A stretch of 64,000 bases of DNA from positions 130,341,533-130,405,532 of the forward strand of contig NC_088171.1 in the NCBI RefSeq assembly GCF_028769735.1, in the 5' to 3' direction. Positions 47,201 through 61,200 of the stretch are shown piece after piece (position 1 is the stretch's first letter; each line of letters begins with the position of its first letter). The notes under the pieces were generated by a model. The model saw only the letters and a list, made by a program, of their open reading frames with translations. It was not told where the DNA came from and did not search any database. The translations under genes and the position numbers were made by a program. The DNA is from Zonotrichia leucophrys gambelii. Lineage: Eukaryota > Chordata > Aves > Passeriformes > Passerellidae.

Positions 47201-50200
47201 TTGGCTCTACAGAGCTAACAACAGTAAAAACAGGCTTTTGGTCAGAAAAATAGCAGCTCTAATTCCAGGGTATTCCAGCAGGGAGCTGCTCCTTTGAGTG
47301 TGTTCTTTAACGCTGCTGCCCGTCACTGCTTTAAACTGCCGGTGCTCAGCTGCACCACCAGCCACCAGGGCAGGGAAAGGAAAAAACAGAGATACCAGGT
47401 TTGGGGTGGTAAGGTCCCTCAAACTGAAATGCCAGCAGAGACAAGATGTGCTCTGTTCCGCTGGAATTAGTCACTGGAGCAAACAGGACTCAGCTCTCCT
47501 GAGCGGCTGCGTGACAGCTGGGATTATCTCCTTCATGAACAAGAGCTGGCGTTTCTCTTTCTTCCTGTACCTGATAAAGAAATTGCAGCCACTTTAAGAA
47601 AGAAGTGTTCCTACACCCAGGATCTTTTTCTTATATGATCTTTACATAGAAATTCATCTGTATCAAAGAGTCTTCAGAGATATTAAAATGCTTGTGGCTC
47701 TGTCTCTTGTTTGTCCCCGGAGATGAGGAAGGACAAGGCATAAATGAGGACTACAAGTTTAAGTTTGTTCACAGTCTGTTCCCTGGGTAGAGCAACTACG
47801 TGCATGAGCAGCTTATAACCCCTTAGAAGGTTAAAATCTTGCCTGTGGCAAGGATTACTTTAGTGAAAATGCATTAATAACATGGGTTTGTCTGCAATGA
47901 TATAGTCATGTGTCTGACTCAATATTATTACCAAGAATAATTAACTCGGCAACGGGGAAAACACACATGTACACAAATGAGGTGCTGATGTTCATGAGAT
48001 AACTTTCATTTATCATGAGCTGTCTCACCTGCCTTCTGTTCTGTATACCACCTCGGCCTCTGAGACTAATGTGAAACAGCTTGAAACACATGAAGAGCCA
48101 AACAACCAAAAATGTGTATTTCCAGATAAAGGTTTCCTTTCCTCTTCAGAGGTGGAAGAAGCATAGGTCCTGGATAAAGTGGTATTTAGTGTTGCATCTG
48201 GGATAGGTTCAATGGGGAGAACAGTGAAAGAGGGAGAGAACTAGAGAGAGCAGCCTGAAAAATTTTGGCATTATAAAACATGGAGTGGCTATTTTCAGGT
48301 TATTTTAGAGGATTCTTGTACCACAAAGAATTTTATATTAAGATGTTTAAGAGTTTTCTATTAATGCAACTCATGCAATATCAGAAGCCTGATTTAGTGA
48401 AAATACATTCAGAATAAAATAATATTTAACATTCAGATGCAGGTCTTCAGTACTATATATCCCAGCCTTTTGGAACACATTGCATTTGTAAACCCAGTGA
48501 AAAATCACAGATGTCTGTCATTGAAAGAAATTAACTTTATCCAGTTTGTTTCTTCCTACAAAAGTAGACAACCATATCATTCCGTCTGGGCATTTGCCAA
48601 ATCCTTTGGGATAATTGGATAGAGATGCCGTGGAGTTGTGAACAGTTGTAGTTCTGCTGTTGATCTACAGTAGCTCTGTTTTATTTCTTTTTTCTGGTGT
48701 GAACCTTCCTTGAGGAATGCCTGCTCTGTGGATTTTATCTTCTCCTTCCTGGTAGGTTTCTGAATGCCATGATGTCTTGGAGTGCAATGGAGCCATCTGA
48801 AGAGACATTACTGGCTGCAGGAGGATCCTGGAGAGACTGACACACAGATTGCCCTCAAATATCTGCTGAAGCAGCAGGAGACATTCTTGTAACAGGCAAG
48901 AAGAGACAGTGGTGTGGTGCAGCATTTCTTAACAAAGAAGCTGGAAAAGAGGAATCCCTCTCTGCTTCCAACAGAGGAAAGGAAAACCTTGCTTCACTTC
49001 TGAAAACAAATAAAAATGCCAGCTCTAGTAAAATCATCTTTTACAGTGCTACAGCCCTGAGTCAGGTAATATTCCTTTGATGTCAAACGACAACATTGGG
49101 AATTTTCCTCCAGTAAGGCTACAGAATTTGGCCTATTTAAAATTACTAGATTATCCTTCAATTTGAAATCAGTTTTTGCAAGACAAATTGGTCTTTTACA
49201 TTTATTCTAATGCATAGAAGAAATTAGATTAATTCATTAATCTCTAGGTTGCACTGTTGTAAAACTTTGGGTTTTTAAATCCTATGACTCAACTATTAGG
49301 GCATTGTTTTAATATCATTTTAGCAAACATTCTGAATCCCAGAAAAGTTAATCACCTGGCAGTTCTTTTTTCCTAAAGGAGCTTAATACTGTTGCAAAGG
49401 AATCAAAAACCATTTAGGAAGTTTTACTTGAGACCACAAATTTTGTGGAGGCACAATTTCACCAAGTGAGTAGCTAGAGGCCAAATTCTCCAATCCTAAA
49501 ATCACATGTGTATTTCTTTCACTTGAAAAGGACTCCCAGTTTGAAGGACTTTTCATGCAAATAGAGATCTGCAGGATTTGGCCTTTTGTGGCAGGGCTGA
49601 TACCATGGCTTTGCTGTGTGTAGTTAAACAGAATTTTTTTAAAGGGTTCATCAGGAAAGTGGAAACAGATTTTCCTCAACTAAATGTTTATGGTTGAATT
49701 TAAAAATGCTGCCCTTGTCAGAGGTTAAACTGTTCCCTGCCTCTCTCTTATAAGCATTTTAACTATCTACATTAAATACTGTGAATAATAAGTACAAGGA
49801 ATAAGGGCACAATATAAGTACAAGAAAGTGTAAAACAAAAGGGCAGTTTCATGGTCCCTATTAAAACACACTTAAAGTCCCTCCAGCTGCTAGTGTTTAA
49901 CCAACAAAAAGTATGGTTTCACACCAAAACACCAATCTGTTCTGTGAATTAAAGCATTTAGAAGGGCTTAGTAACAGAGGTAAGCACTCACATATATGAG
50001 CACAATCAATGGCTCTATGCATATCAATGCAGATAATGTTTCAAAACTGGGGGAAAAGGTGTATGGAATAACTGGACTTGGGTCTGGTTAGAAATTGATC
50101 CAAGAAAAGCCCAAATACCTGAACAATTGTGGTAAAATAAATAGAAATGTGTACACATGGAAGTGGAGTTCTAGACACGAAGCCAAATTTCTAATTCCAT

Positions 50201-51280
50201 AGCATCCCTTTCCATCCTGTTGGCCAGGAATAAAAGTCTGGCAGCTTAGACCTATCTCTCTTGCTTACTTTCTCAAGGTCATGACTTGTTTTCTGCATGG
50301 AGAGAGTTGGAACTTTTTCCCATGAGGGTGTAGCTAGAAATGCTTATATACACACCACTGAACCTGTTGTGCCTCGTGTCCACTCTTTATCAATGTCAAT
50401 ATCCTCTGTCAGTAATGCAGCAGCCTGATTAGCTACAGAGATCTAACTGTGTCATGAAAGGCCTAAGGAAAACAAAAATATGTCTTCCAGCCAGGAGTGT
50501 CTGTTTCCAACATTAGTTTCCAACCTGCCAGGTGTTTCATAAATTTATGGGGCTTCTCTTCCCTAACAACACCTATAAATAAGAGGGTGCTGACCTCAGT
50601 CAATATTTGCTCTTTTAAAAAATTACTCACTGGCTTATTCTTGTGCTTTTCTTCTAGTTATTTTCTTTCTGCTTTTATCTAGTTTGCCCTAGAGTTTCCT
50701 TTAGTTTCTTCCTACTGTTCTAGATTTCTTGCCCAAATTTTGTTACATTTTCATTTCCTTACTAATTTTCTTTGTTTCAATTCTATTTTTGCTCTATTTG
50801 CAGTTTGCATGTCACTTCATTATCTCTCCCTATCAAGTTTTTATTCTATATTCTGCTTTACTTTTGTTCCACATTTCATAGACTCTCTCCTGACTGTCCT
50901 TGCTTGGTTTCATTCATCTGCACATCTTTTCTCTGCCTGGCTCCTTATTTCCCATTTCTAGCTCATGCTCCCCTTCACCTCACCTTTATGATTACATCCC
51001 ACCTGTACACGGAAATCCTGACAGAATAATATGGACATAGCTCAGTCAAGACTAGGAGAGAAGATATTCACACCTTATTCTTATCTTTCCCTGCAAATGA
51101 TGTGAAGAGAATTAACTGCTCAAGGAATCAATGAGGATTTCCCTTAATGTGGCAAAATCTGTGAAAACTTTTTGGATAGTAAATGGGACAGTTTGGATTC
51201 TAGCCAGTAACAGGGGTGCACAGGTAGAGCTAGAAGGAGCTGCTTTTTGAGAGAGCTTGTCAAGGAAATGAAAAAGATTT
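47201..51280. other. Intergenic sequence, no gene seen
   Basis: The patch 47290-47530 is more GC-rich and opens 99 codons on the plus strand, but it lacks splice or domain support. The sequence at about 47840-48110 is unique-looking, balanced in composition and repeat-free, so it could be a conserved non-coding element. A T/C-rich strand bias marks 50630-50960. Confidence 0.5.
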
Positions 51281-51284
51281 TGTC

Positions 51285-51500
51285 CAAACACAAAAAATCC
51301 CACCAACCAACCAAATCCTCCTCCCAAACCAAATAAACCCCCCACCCCAAAAAATCAAAAAAAGAGAAAAACCCAAGGAAAAAAACCCAAAACCACAAAA
51401 AAACCCCAAAAAACCAAAAAAATGCAAAAAAAAAATGCAAAAAAACCCCAACCAACCAAGCAAGAATTTAACCAATCAAAAAAACCTACAACACACCTAA
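51285..51500. repeat. A/C-rich low-complexity tract (AAAACC-like)
   Basis: About 210 bases consist almost only of A and C on the plus strand, with blocks such as ACCAACCAACC, ACCCCCCACCCC and AAAAAACCCC. The minus strand is correspondingly G/T-rich with several GGG runs and a GGGGTGGGGGG core. The open frames on both strands here are low-complexity artefacts. Confidence 0.9.
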
Positions 51501-54500
51501 AAGCCCCAAACCAAAATCATAAGAGACGTAGCAAGCAGACAGTATTGACTGTAGACATTTTTCTGTCTCTAGAGTGCATTTTATACCGAAGGAGCAATAA
51601 TCCCCAAATAAAAAGTCCTTACCCTAGAAAACTCACAACTTACCAAAATTTTTTTTAAAATTTACTTTATCTTCCTTGTATTTTTTCAATGTCTTCACAT
51701 TATTTCTTCCCATTTAAGTTTCCTATCTTCTATTTTGAGATGTTTCCTCTTACACCAATAGTTGATGCCCTGCTTTTCTCCTGTGCCTTTTGTGTGCAGC
51801 CCTCTCTGTCTCTGGACCACTCCTGTGGATCCTTCTCCTTCCTGTGTTCGTGACTCTGACTCTTCATGTGCTCTCTTTGTATTAATCTTTTAACCCAGCT
51901 ATTTTATCATGCTATCAACACCTCAAAGATCTTCTCTGCTAGCTTCTCCCCACATGACAAATTATATAGTCATGCCCTGCTGGCATAGCCACAGAAACTC
52001 TCTCCCTTTCCTTGCACGTGCTCTTGTTCTCTCCTATGCACACACATTGCACCAGCACTTCAAAACTAAACCAAATATGTGGATGTATGAAGATTTTTCC
52101 CTGTATGTCCTTGTCATGTAGGCTCAAACGCTGCTTTACAGGTTCTTGCCAATTTATGTGGGAATTGTAATATAACTTCCTACTAAAATATGTTTAATTT
52201 TTCTTCCCCACTTCCTTCTAGATCATTTTTTGACATGTGCCAACAACCTCCTTCTCATGTATTTTCTCCTTTCATGATGAATCCATCCTCAGATAACTTT
52301 AAATAAAGATGTTAATATTTTGAGTGATAAGGCATCACCTGGACTGAAAGTAGTTGAGTGAGTGTTGTGGAAGACAGATTTGCTCCTCTACTTTGGAAAA
52401 ATTCTCCAGATTTTCTTAGGAGAGGGTTTTAAATTTTTTTATCCCTGAAAGAAATAAAAGAGCATGTTTATTTTGAAAAGTAAGGCTTTGGTAGCATCTT
52501 GCTGAACAACAGGGTTGGAAGAGTATCCTTACTTGATCTTAGGAGGAAACTCGTTTGACTTTTCCGAGGACAATACTTATAGCATGCTCTTATCACACTT
52601 GATTTTAGGGTTTTTTGGTTGTTTTTTTTTTACTTCATGGATGCTAGAGAAGAAATTTAAAACTAAGGTAAGAGCAGTTTCATGACAGAAGTGGAGTTCC
52701 TCAAAGCAGTGCAAAAAAGAACAACCCTAACTACTGATTCTGAATGTGACCTATGACTGAGGTGTAAAGAGTACAATGCTGCCAACCCTTCTTTGGGGCT
52801 GGGTAAGTGGCACAGAAAGGCTGACACACATAGAGAATCTGATTTTATCAGGACTTGGGGAAAATTATTTTAACTTTTCTCAAAGTAATTTTCCCTGCTC
52901 TTGCCCACCCAGCTAATGCCTGTATGGAGACATGACTGCCAGCCTTTGTGCTGGAGCCATTTTCTGCAGCCGGCCCGCAGAGCTCTCCCAGAGCTGCAGC
53001 TGCAATGAGGGATGGCCAGCACTTGCAGAGGTCATGGTGCAGCCTGGCTGGGCCCTGTGCCTGTGTGAGCAGAGCCCCAGCACAAGGCACAACCCAGCTA
53101 CCCACAGAACCAGAGGTGCACTCAAGGTGTACTTTGCCAACAGCCCTTCAGAGCTGTGGCTCTTGGCCTCTGCAATGTTCCCCTCACCAAAGCCCTCTCA
53201 GCTCCCCTGAGACTTCCATGTGTTGATCACTGAGGTACTTAAAACCTGAATCTTGACTACTCTTTATCAGACCTGTCCATTGTCCTCTCTATTAAAGGCC
53301 TGCACTCCACAGTTAAACCCTGTGATCCAACCTACACATGCCTCAGGCTGTTCTCAGGCTCCCCACTCAACCCAATATCAATCAATCTTACTCCTCAGCT
53401 TCACTGGGAAATTTTTACAAGGAAAAAGGAACTATTGTGCTCTTCAGACTGCAGTTAGACTTACTGGTGGGTGCACACATGCTCAGTGTGTCCCAGGGGT
53501 TTCAATTCCTCAGATCAAAAATGGACATCTGATTAAAATATAAGGCAGTTTCTTCTGCACAGGATGCTGAAGTTTCTTCCTAATAATGGACAATGGAGGA
53601 AGCAATGGAACTGAGGGGGAAAGTAATATGTACTGAGAACCCAATTTAATCTGGAGTTCCTATGCAGATCTGTTGCTTTCTTAGTTTCAGGATCTCCATA
53701 GTGTTTCCAAGTCATTATGCCAGCCAGGGAAGTTCTCAATGCCCATGAGCAAGCAATGCTGAAAGACCTGCACCTTACTTGTGCCTCAGGAAAGTCAGTG
53801 CTTTTGGTCTTACAAATAAAGCAGGAGTAGAAGTCAGATAGACTTGGACAGCAACTCTGAGAGCATGTGCTTGTCTTCCAGCCTGCTTTGGCCAGTCTTT
53901 GGTAACAATTGAAGCAAACTATCAATTAAGTGTTTGTATCATTTCATAATGAAATACCATCACATTCTAAGCATCAAGTTATTATTTGCATAAAATGATG
54001 TCACACTGTTCTTACAGTCACCTAATTTCTCTTATGTTAAGCAGTTTCCAGGCTGATTCAGCCATATGCCAGTCATGCCACAGAACAGACTCCTGTCCAG
54101 TAGTCTTTGTTTCAGGCTTGATACTGCTTTGGTTTAAAATCTTCATAGTAGTGGCTTCCACCTATACTGTGTGTGTGAGAAAGCAGGCATGCACAGTGTC
54201 ACTGACTTCTGACCCCACAGAAAGCCCCACAAAATCAATGTTTAGTCTCATGCATTAAATAATGTCCACGAGCCTAGGACTTGCCTCCAGTGGTGATGAA
54301 GAAACTTGTGCCTGATCTGGCATGACTGATAAGTGGTAGAAATGTGCCTGAACAAACGAGTTCTGCCTTACCCCGTGCTGTGCCAGCCCCTGTCTAGCTC
54401 ATTTGCACAGCAGGGCTCTGTGCCATGGCAGATGCTGACGTGGCTCCCTGCGAGCCGAGGGATCACTGCTGGGCTCAGGGACAGACAATGCTAACGAGCT

Positions 54501-55690
54501 CTGACTCCCAGGGAGCGGTGGTGCCCAGGAGCAGGACAGGCAGAGGACAGGAAGAGGCTGACTGCTGTCTCCTTTTTCCCATTGCATTCTCATTTTATAT
54601 TCTTATCATCTTACATATATTTTAATTACTTATATTTATGCTTTTCATTACTATTTTCTCTCATTTCTCATATTAGATTATAAAAATATCTATTGATATT
54701 TATTCCAAGAATCTTGAATGCATGGGAAACCCTTGGTGCAGTACTGAAGAAAGATGCTATACAAAGAAAACTTCAGCATAATGCTGCCATCACATCTCTC
54801 AGGGAACATATCGCATCTCTAAATGCAATGACTAAAATCAATAGGCAAGTAAATAATATGATGCACTTGAAACAGAATTGGGGCATTGCACTGAGGACAG
54901 AAATATTCCATGGCTTTTTTGGAAGAGTGTCTGGAGTTGTGTGTGTAAGTTTAGGTGTAGAAAGTTAGAGACAACTTTTAACAAAATCTTCTGACTCTGC
55001 AAAGCAATTCTACTTTTGTATAACAAGAATTAATTTTTTTGTTTAATTTTATAGAAATCTTGCAGCATGAAAACAGTGAAAATGAGCAAGAAGTACTCTT
55101 ACAGATAGAAAATCCAATCATATACCATTTTTTAACAGGAATTTTTAAAAAGCTTCTGCTCAATATATGTGCAAAGTGGATAGTTTTCCTTTTTTTTTTT
55201 TTTATTCTTATACAGATGGTTTCAAGGCAGGGATTTGGAAAATATCTGAAAACAAACTTCACAAGACAAAGATTTACAAGTGCTTGCATCTAGATTTCTG
55301 ATAGGGTAGCCAGACATCAGGGAAGAATTTTGCTTGCTTCTCAAAAATATTGGAGCTATCAAGACGAATTGGGCACAGAAGATAGTGTATGTAAGGGCAG
55401 TTGGATGACTGAAAATAGAAACTCTTAAGAATAACACGGAGCCATTTTGGAAGAGAATTCTGTATCTGGAGAGCACAGCAGACTGGCCAAACTATATCAA
55501 GGATATCCAGGAACCTGGTAAGCAGATGTGAGGCATGTGGGGAAATGTGGTACAAACAGCAAAAGGGGCTATGAAAAACTGCAGCATCCCTAGCAGGCCT
55601 TGGAGCATAGTAGGAGTGGACCTTCTGAGAAAATGCACCAAAAAGTTACAATTTTTAGCCAGAAGATTGTAAGTATTTGTACATTTCTTT
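51501..55690. other. Intergenic sequence, no gene seen
   Basis: GC-richer patches at 52905-53215 and 54360-54560 have no recognised identity. Open frames of 130 codons (53925-53533, minus) and 91 codons (54693-54968, plus) lack splice sites, domains or family resemblance. A T14 run occurs at 55190-55203. Confidence 0.5.
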
Positions 55691-55699
55691 TAAATGTGA

Positions 55700-56470
55700 A
55701 GTTAGAGCACTGTCACAGCTGAGTGTAAATTTAGCACATATTCCTTTATTTTCGAGCTCACATTGTGAATTGAACTGTTTTCCAACTGAGAGATGGTAAC
55801 TTAACCCAGGAATGTGTTAGCTTGGGTGGTTGCTACGACCTCAACACTGTGTGAGACCCTATCTCTGCAAAAGGCAAAGAAAAAATACAGCCAGCCCTCC
55901 CTGGATAAAGAAATACGTGTACCAGGAGCCTGAACAACATCCTGCTGCTGCACTCAATGTCGTCTGCATATTTCTACATTCACAGCCCCACCACCACTGT
56001 CACTAGTGGTGCTGAGAGGACGAGGAAGAACAGTGCATGTGAAAAGATGAGAATTCACTACAACCAAAACCCTGACTGCCTTCTAAGCAGGAGACTTTGT
56101 TGAAACTTGGGATCTCCCCAGAACAAACTGTAACCTTGAGAAAACTCAGGGCATTGAAAAAGGAAATTCTTGTCAATAGAATACAGCAGTGGGCAAGCAT
56201 GTGCTTCTCTGAGACATTATTACAACACTGGCTCATTGACATTGCTATGAAGGAGAGTAAGATCCACCTCCACTGAGATATGATCAGCACTGCATTGAGA
56301 AACTGCAGCCACCGGAAGGATTGACTGCAAGACAGCCTCCTGGCACTGTCAGAAGATAAACACTCATTAAACTCCTACGGGGTATATCTAAGACCCTGTG
56401 CTACAGCACAGTGTGGAGCAACACCTCTCCAAGCCCCGAGGAAAATATCTTAGATCCTACACACAGTTAA
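55700..56470. other. Unclassified repeat-like block
   Basis: The block is less AT-rich than its neighbours. It has LTR-like or transposon-like text such as GAGACCCTATCTCTGCAAAA and AAACTCCTACGGGGTATATC, and CTCCAAGCCCCGAGG near its end. I cannot define termini, target duplications or a family. It may be an old retroviral LTR or unique DNA. Confidence 0.25.
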
Positions 56471-56479
56471 GAAAAGAGA

Positions 56480-57855
56480 AAGAGACAGACGAGTGTGTTA
56501 AAATATGTATGATGTTAATGAATTTCAGACTTCAAGGGTGTGTAACAGAATGCTAAGCACATAAATTGGCTGTGGTAGTTGCAATTAATTTTGGTATCTT
56601 TAATAAATGCAGTAAATGGAACATTAGTATAAGTATAGTTCCGATGAGGACATTGTCACAAGTTTATTTACTATATAAAACATGTCCATTTTTACCCTGT
56701 ACTGTTGGCTGTTATCAGCAGTATTTATAAACTGAAAGCCCACCTGTGCTGCCACAATAAAGGCAAAGGAAGCATCAGCAACAATACCTACATGAGATTT
56801 TATGTAAGTATTTCATGTAACAGCAGAGACCATACACAGGAAGGAGGTTTAGCGTAATCTTCACAAATCTCCTGGGGGTGAGCGGCTGCTTTACCTAGGT
56901 AGCTGTGCAAGTTACACAAACTACTGATGATACTGTCTAAAGGGATATAAGGATGCTTACTCATTCTCCAAGATGAAGTGTAAAATTACTTGAAGAAGCT
57001 GGTTAGAGAAAACAGCATGCAAGGCTGAAGGAATACTGCTAGGCTATCGAATGGTCCTGACTGTCTCACTACCCTTGCTTTAAAAACTGAATGAACCTGG
57101 GCTTTCACAGTCAAGTAGATTTGGAGAAATCCACCTCAAGGCACCTCTTTGCCTCATGTCCTCCTTCCTTACAGTCCTCTGGGACTGGTGATGTTCAGGA
57201 AGGGAATACCAGAGGACCTCTCTCCCCCTGGCCCACCTCCACAGCCCTGTGGAGAGATGGGGAGCAAGTTCTGCTGTGGGTGGGGCCGCCCACCTTTCTC
57301 TCCTCGCTTCCCTTCACCAGTTGATGTGCTCTGGAGTGGAGCACTTGATGCTCAACCCTGTTGCTGCTCTAACCATTAAAGCTGTTGCACACAGCTACAT
57401 ACATAGACATATAAGAGAGGCAGGCAGTGAGTGAATTTTTTTTCCTGCACCACTTGTGTCCAGATATGTTCAGCTTGGATTTAATTTGGTCCTACATAAG
57501 GAAGCTAAAATATCTTCTGACATCTTTCTTTTTTCTTTTTTTTTTTTTTTTACTTCTAAGTTACTCAATACATTTCTAACTTTGACTTAACCCCTGAATG
57601 TTGATGGTCAGTAACTTCCTGAATATAACCTCCCAATGAGCACTGCAGCCAGAAAGGATGCAAGGGATCCAGGAGCATGCATGAAGGGTGAGGAAGACGG
57701 TGTTGCTGTTACACTTAGCATCGGTAGGACTCATGATGGGCTGCAGACCATCCTTTGTGTTTTCAATCCATAGAGGATGCTAAGGGATTACACAGACTAT
57801 GAAGAGCCATGGGACTGATTAAACCACTAGACAAAGTTTTATAGCATACTCTGAG
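56480..57855. other. Intergenic sequence, no gene seen
   Basis: A GC-richer patch at 57130-57370 has several overlapping frames up to 77 codons on the plus strand with no recognised product. A T16 run lies at 57536-57551. Confidence 0.5.
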
Positions 57856-57859
57856 AGTT

Positions 57860-58255
57860 TCATATGTTGTTTTAGAAAAAAGAGGCTAAGAGTTGAGATG
57901 ATCACAGACTGTAAGTATCTATGGCAGGAATATGATTTTGATAAATAAGAGTTAATCTAGAAGACAAAGGCATAATAAGATTTAATTGCTGGAAGCTGAA
58001 TTAAGGGAAATTCAAAATAAAAATAAGGCTCAAAAATGTAAGGGCAAAGATAGTTTTTCCTTGAAACAATTCGCTAAGGGTTGCTGTGGGCTCTTCATTA
58101 CTGGAAATATTTTAATTGAGATTGGCTGTTTCTCTAAACTTTTTCTCCAGTTCAAACAGGAATTAATTCAAGGAAGTCCCATGGCTTGTATTATAAAAGA
58201 GGCCAAGCCAGATGATCACAGTGGCCCCTTCTGACTTTTTCATTTATAAGCTCTG
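57860..58255 (+). mobile_element. Very old CR1/L3-like LINE 3' fragment
   Basis: The order of blocks follows ancient amniote CR1-type elements: GAGATGATCACAGACTGTAA (bases of the DLI/YK motif), then AAACAATTCGCTAAGGGTTG, GAGATTGGCTGTTTCTCTAA, and CAGGAATTAATTCAAGGAAG followed by CCAGATGATCACAGTGGCCC with CTTCTGAC. The last part corresponds to the typical AGATGATCACAATGGTCCCTTCTG tail. Divergence is much higher than in the other CR1 copies here, so it is an old insertion. Confidence 0.8.
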
Positions 58256-61200
58256 ATATAATCAGACCCTAGCACAATATAGCCACAGGCAAAAACACTT
58301 CCTATTCATCACAGATTATTATAAGAAATGTAACATCTCATTATAAATCAGGCAGTACATTTTATGGCTGCATTAAGCTGGTAAAACATAACTCTAATTT
58401 CATGTATCTTTCATTCATTACCTTAAAAAACCTCAAAACATTTACCCAGCTCTTCCCAACTATTCGGCATAAAATGTTTAAATGTTGAGAACAATGAGTT
58501 CAGGCTCCAATACCGCTGAGCTGTCTTTCAGTAAGAACACACAACATGTATCCTAATAAATGAGCAACTCTAAAGTAAACCCTGCATCACTATCACCTGG
58601 ATGTACCTACACCTAATGTCCCCTTGATCTTTGCACAGAACTCTCATTGCGTACACAGCCAGGGCAGTAAATGGCTCCAAGGGGGTAGATACTGTTTCAC
58701 AAAAGGGTTTAAGACAAACACAGGCAGCACAGAAGTGCTGATTTAGTAACAGAGTATTTTACAGCAAAGAAGGTCACAAATTGGCAGCATTAAAGGTTTT
58801 ATTTTGGTTACTTGACAAGTGCGAATAAATGCTGTACAGAACAGGTAGTCAAGTGCCAGCAATATTTTTCTTTTGAAAATATTATCTTCACTTCAATCTT
58901 CAGTAGAATATAATCAGTCAATCATAAAGCTGGCTGTTGCAGGCAAATACTTTTACCATTACACAATCCTGTGTGAATATTGGGTTCACACAGTGGAGAC
59001 ATAATCCTGCAAACACTGAAGACAGTATTTTCTAATCCAAGAAGAGCCCATTTCACCTTTAGAGATAGGAAATGAATCTTTTCAGAAAGTGGCTTTTAAA
59101 AAGAGCTAAATTCCTATTCCAGATAGATTTAACTTTATTTACAGAGCTGAAACTTTTGTTATTAGACAGAAAGACAGACAGTTTATCTCCAGCATAGTTT
59201 TCATGCACAGTCCAGGCAGTATCTTGTTACCAGATTCACAAAACAAATAATTTAAAGTAATGTACTACTTTTAGAAACTAGGTAGTTAAAAACAAGGAAT
59301 GGACTTAATGGTGACTTTAAGCAGAAAACAGAACGAAGTTTGGTGGAATACCATAAATCCAGCAGTTTCATGTTAGCCACTGATTCACACCAGCTAAATT
59401 TACCCAAACTATCCCAATCAGACTCTTAGTTACTTATTTTTTTAAAGTTAATCAGGAATTACATATTTTTTAAATTACATTCCTATTTTTTTGTAGTCAT
59501 AACAAAAGAAATTTCAAAAGAGCTGTGGAGTCTCATTAATCACCTTTTCGTCAGGGCTAGATATTTTCAATTATGGGAAGTAGTTGTCACAAAATATTGC
59601 CACAAAATATTTACATGCTTATCATCAGCAATAGAGGTGATTAAAAACACAAGTGAATCAACCTAATGAGCCAACAAGCAGCAACTTGTGGATGAAGTCT
59701 AAGTATGTTGAAGAATTACCAGCAGACTCAAAAGTAATAACATCTTCTTTGGGGTTTTTTTTAATTTTAGGTCCTGACTGAATCTCAACAGTACCACACT
59801 CCAAATCTCATTCCACTTCTGTCTGCCTATGAAATTTCTCACTGGCCTCTCCTCTAGACATGCTCCTTCTATTTCTGATACTGTCTCTTCTTTGTTATGT
59901 CTTTTTCTTTAGACTGAATTACTTTTTTCTTCTCACTTGGGCACTTAATTTATACTACTCAAATTCATCTTAAAACCATGGAAAGCAAAGTCAGTATTTT
60001 ATCTTCCCTCACAGCACACAAATGTAATGCTTTAACTTGTACCTTCATGTTTTTCATTCCCAAAATGGTACTTAGGCAAACAAAATTTACAGGAAATATA
60101 TTACTGATAGACATAATGTAAGATTATTGGTTTTGATATGGGCATGCCTTTTCACAAAGGAGTTGACTTTGTGATATAGTTTTTGATTGCCCAAGATCCA
60201 TGAGTGGACTTGCATACACCAATAACTTATAATCACACTGTTGTGTACTATCAAGAGTAAAAAAAATCTATTGGCTGAGAAAAGAAATTAAAGACTATGT
60301 ATTTCAATCCCAAGGAAGAAGTAGCAAAGCAACCTAACTAAAGTCAAAAAAGCTAAAAAGAGCATCTATCAGAAGATGAAAGGGGAATGTCAGTGATATT
60401 TTATGATTTATAGTAGTTCTGCAGTTGCAGGCTGTGATGTGGGAATGTGATGTGTTTTCTCAATAGGAGAAATAAGTGCTCCAAGTTGATCCTTAAATAA
60501 ATGTATAAAGTGCTGAAAAGCATGAGCACAGACTGTGGCTTGAGAAGTGTAAATACAGATATGAAATGACTGCTCTTGAGTGCAAGAGGCTGGGTGATAG
60601 AACAATGAGAATGAAAAGTATATAGTGCTCCTTAAAGAGTTTACTGTTTAGTGAGGAAAAAATGAACATACTGTCTTCAGTCCTACGCTCTCTCTTTCTT
60701 CCTGGCTTTTATCACGTTGCCAAATTAGTTTGCTTTTGAAAAAAATTACGATTTTTAAAAAATAACAACCCTCATTATACCTTAATACATTGCTTCATTT
60801 CTTCAAAGGGCTCAGCAAACATTGCTAAGCCCCCCTGAATACATGGCTCTAAAATATTACTATGAGATTGGGAAACTGAATCCTGAAGATGAAATGACTC
60901 AACTGTGGTCTCATATTTAAAGCTTCTAAATGACACTGTTGTACAAATAATGATTATATTAATAAACAATACCATTAAATGTCTGATAATGGAACCAAAG
61001 GTGGGATACAGGATTTGCTGCTTTTTTTAATGTTGTGGGTCCTGCTGTAGAAATTAATCCTGCTGTAGAAATTAATCTAATAGCATTCTTCTTCAGTGTG
61101 TTCTTACTTCACTGTTTGAGCCTCCTACCACTGAGTAATCAATTCCTGAACTATCAGTTTAAAAAGTTTTACATTATGTCTCACTTGCACTTTAATCAAA

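Noticed and set aside
51144..51455. 103-codon Phe/Gly-rich minus frame as a membrane protein
   Set aside because: It is a translation of the A/C-rich low-complexity tract; the Phe/Gly/Leu pattern follows from GGTTTT-like repeats.
53533..53925. 130-codon Cys-rich minus frame as a small secreted protein
   Set aside because: There is no signal peptide, no regular cysteine spacing, no promoter or splice context, and no family resemblance.
54693..54968. 91-codon plus frame with a coiled-coil-like segment
   Set aside because: The frame lacks splice sites and domains, and its polar helix-like stretch is short. Chance is more likely.
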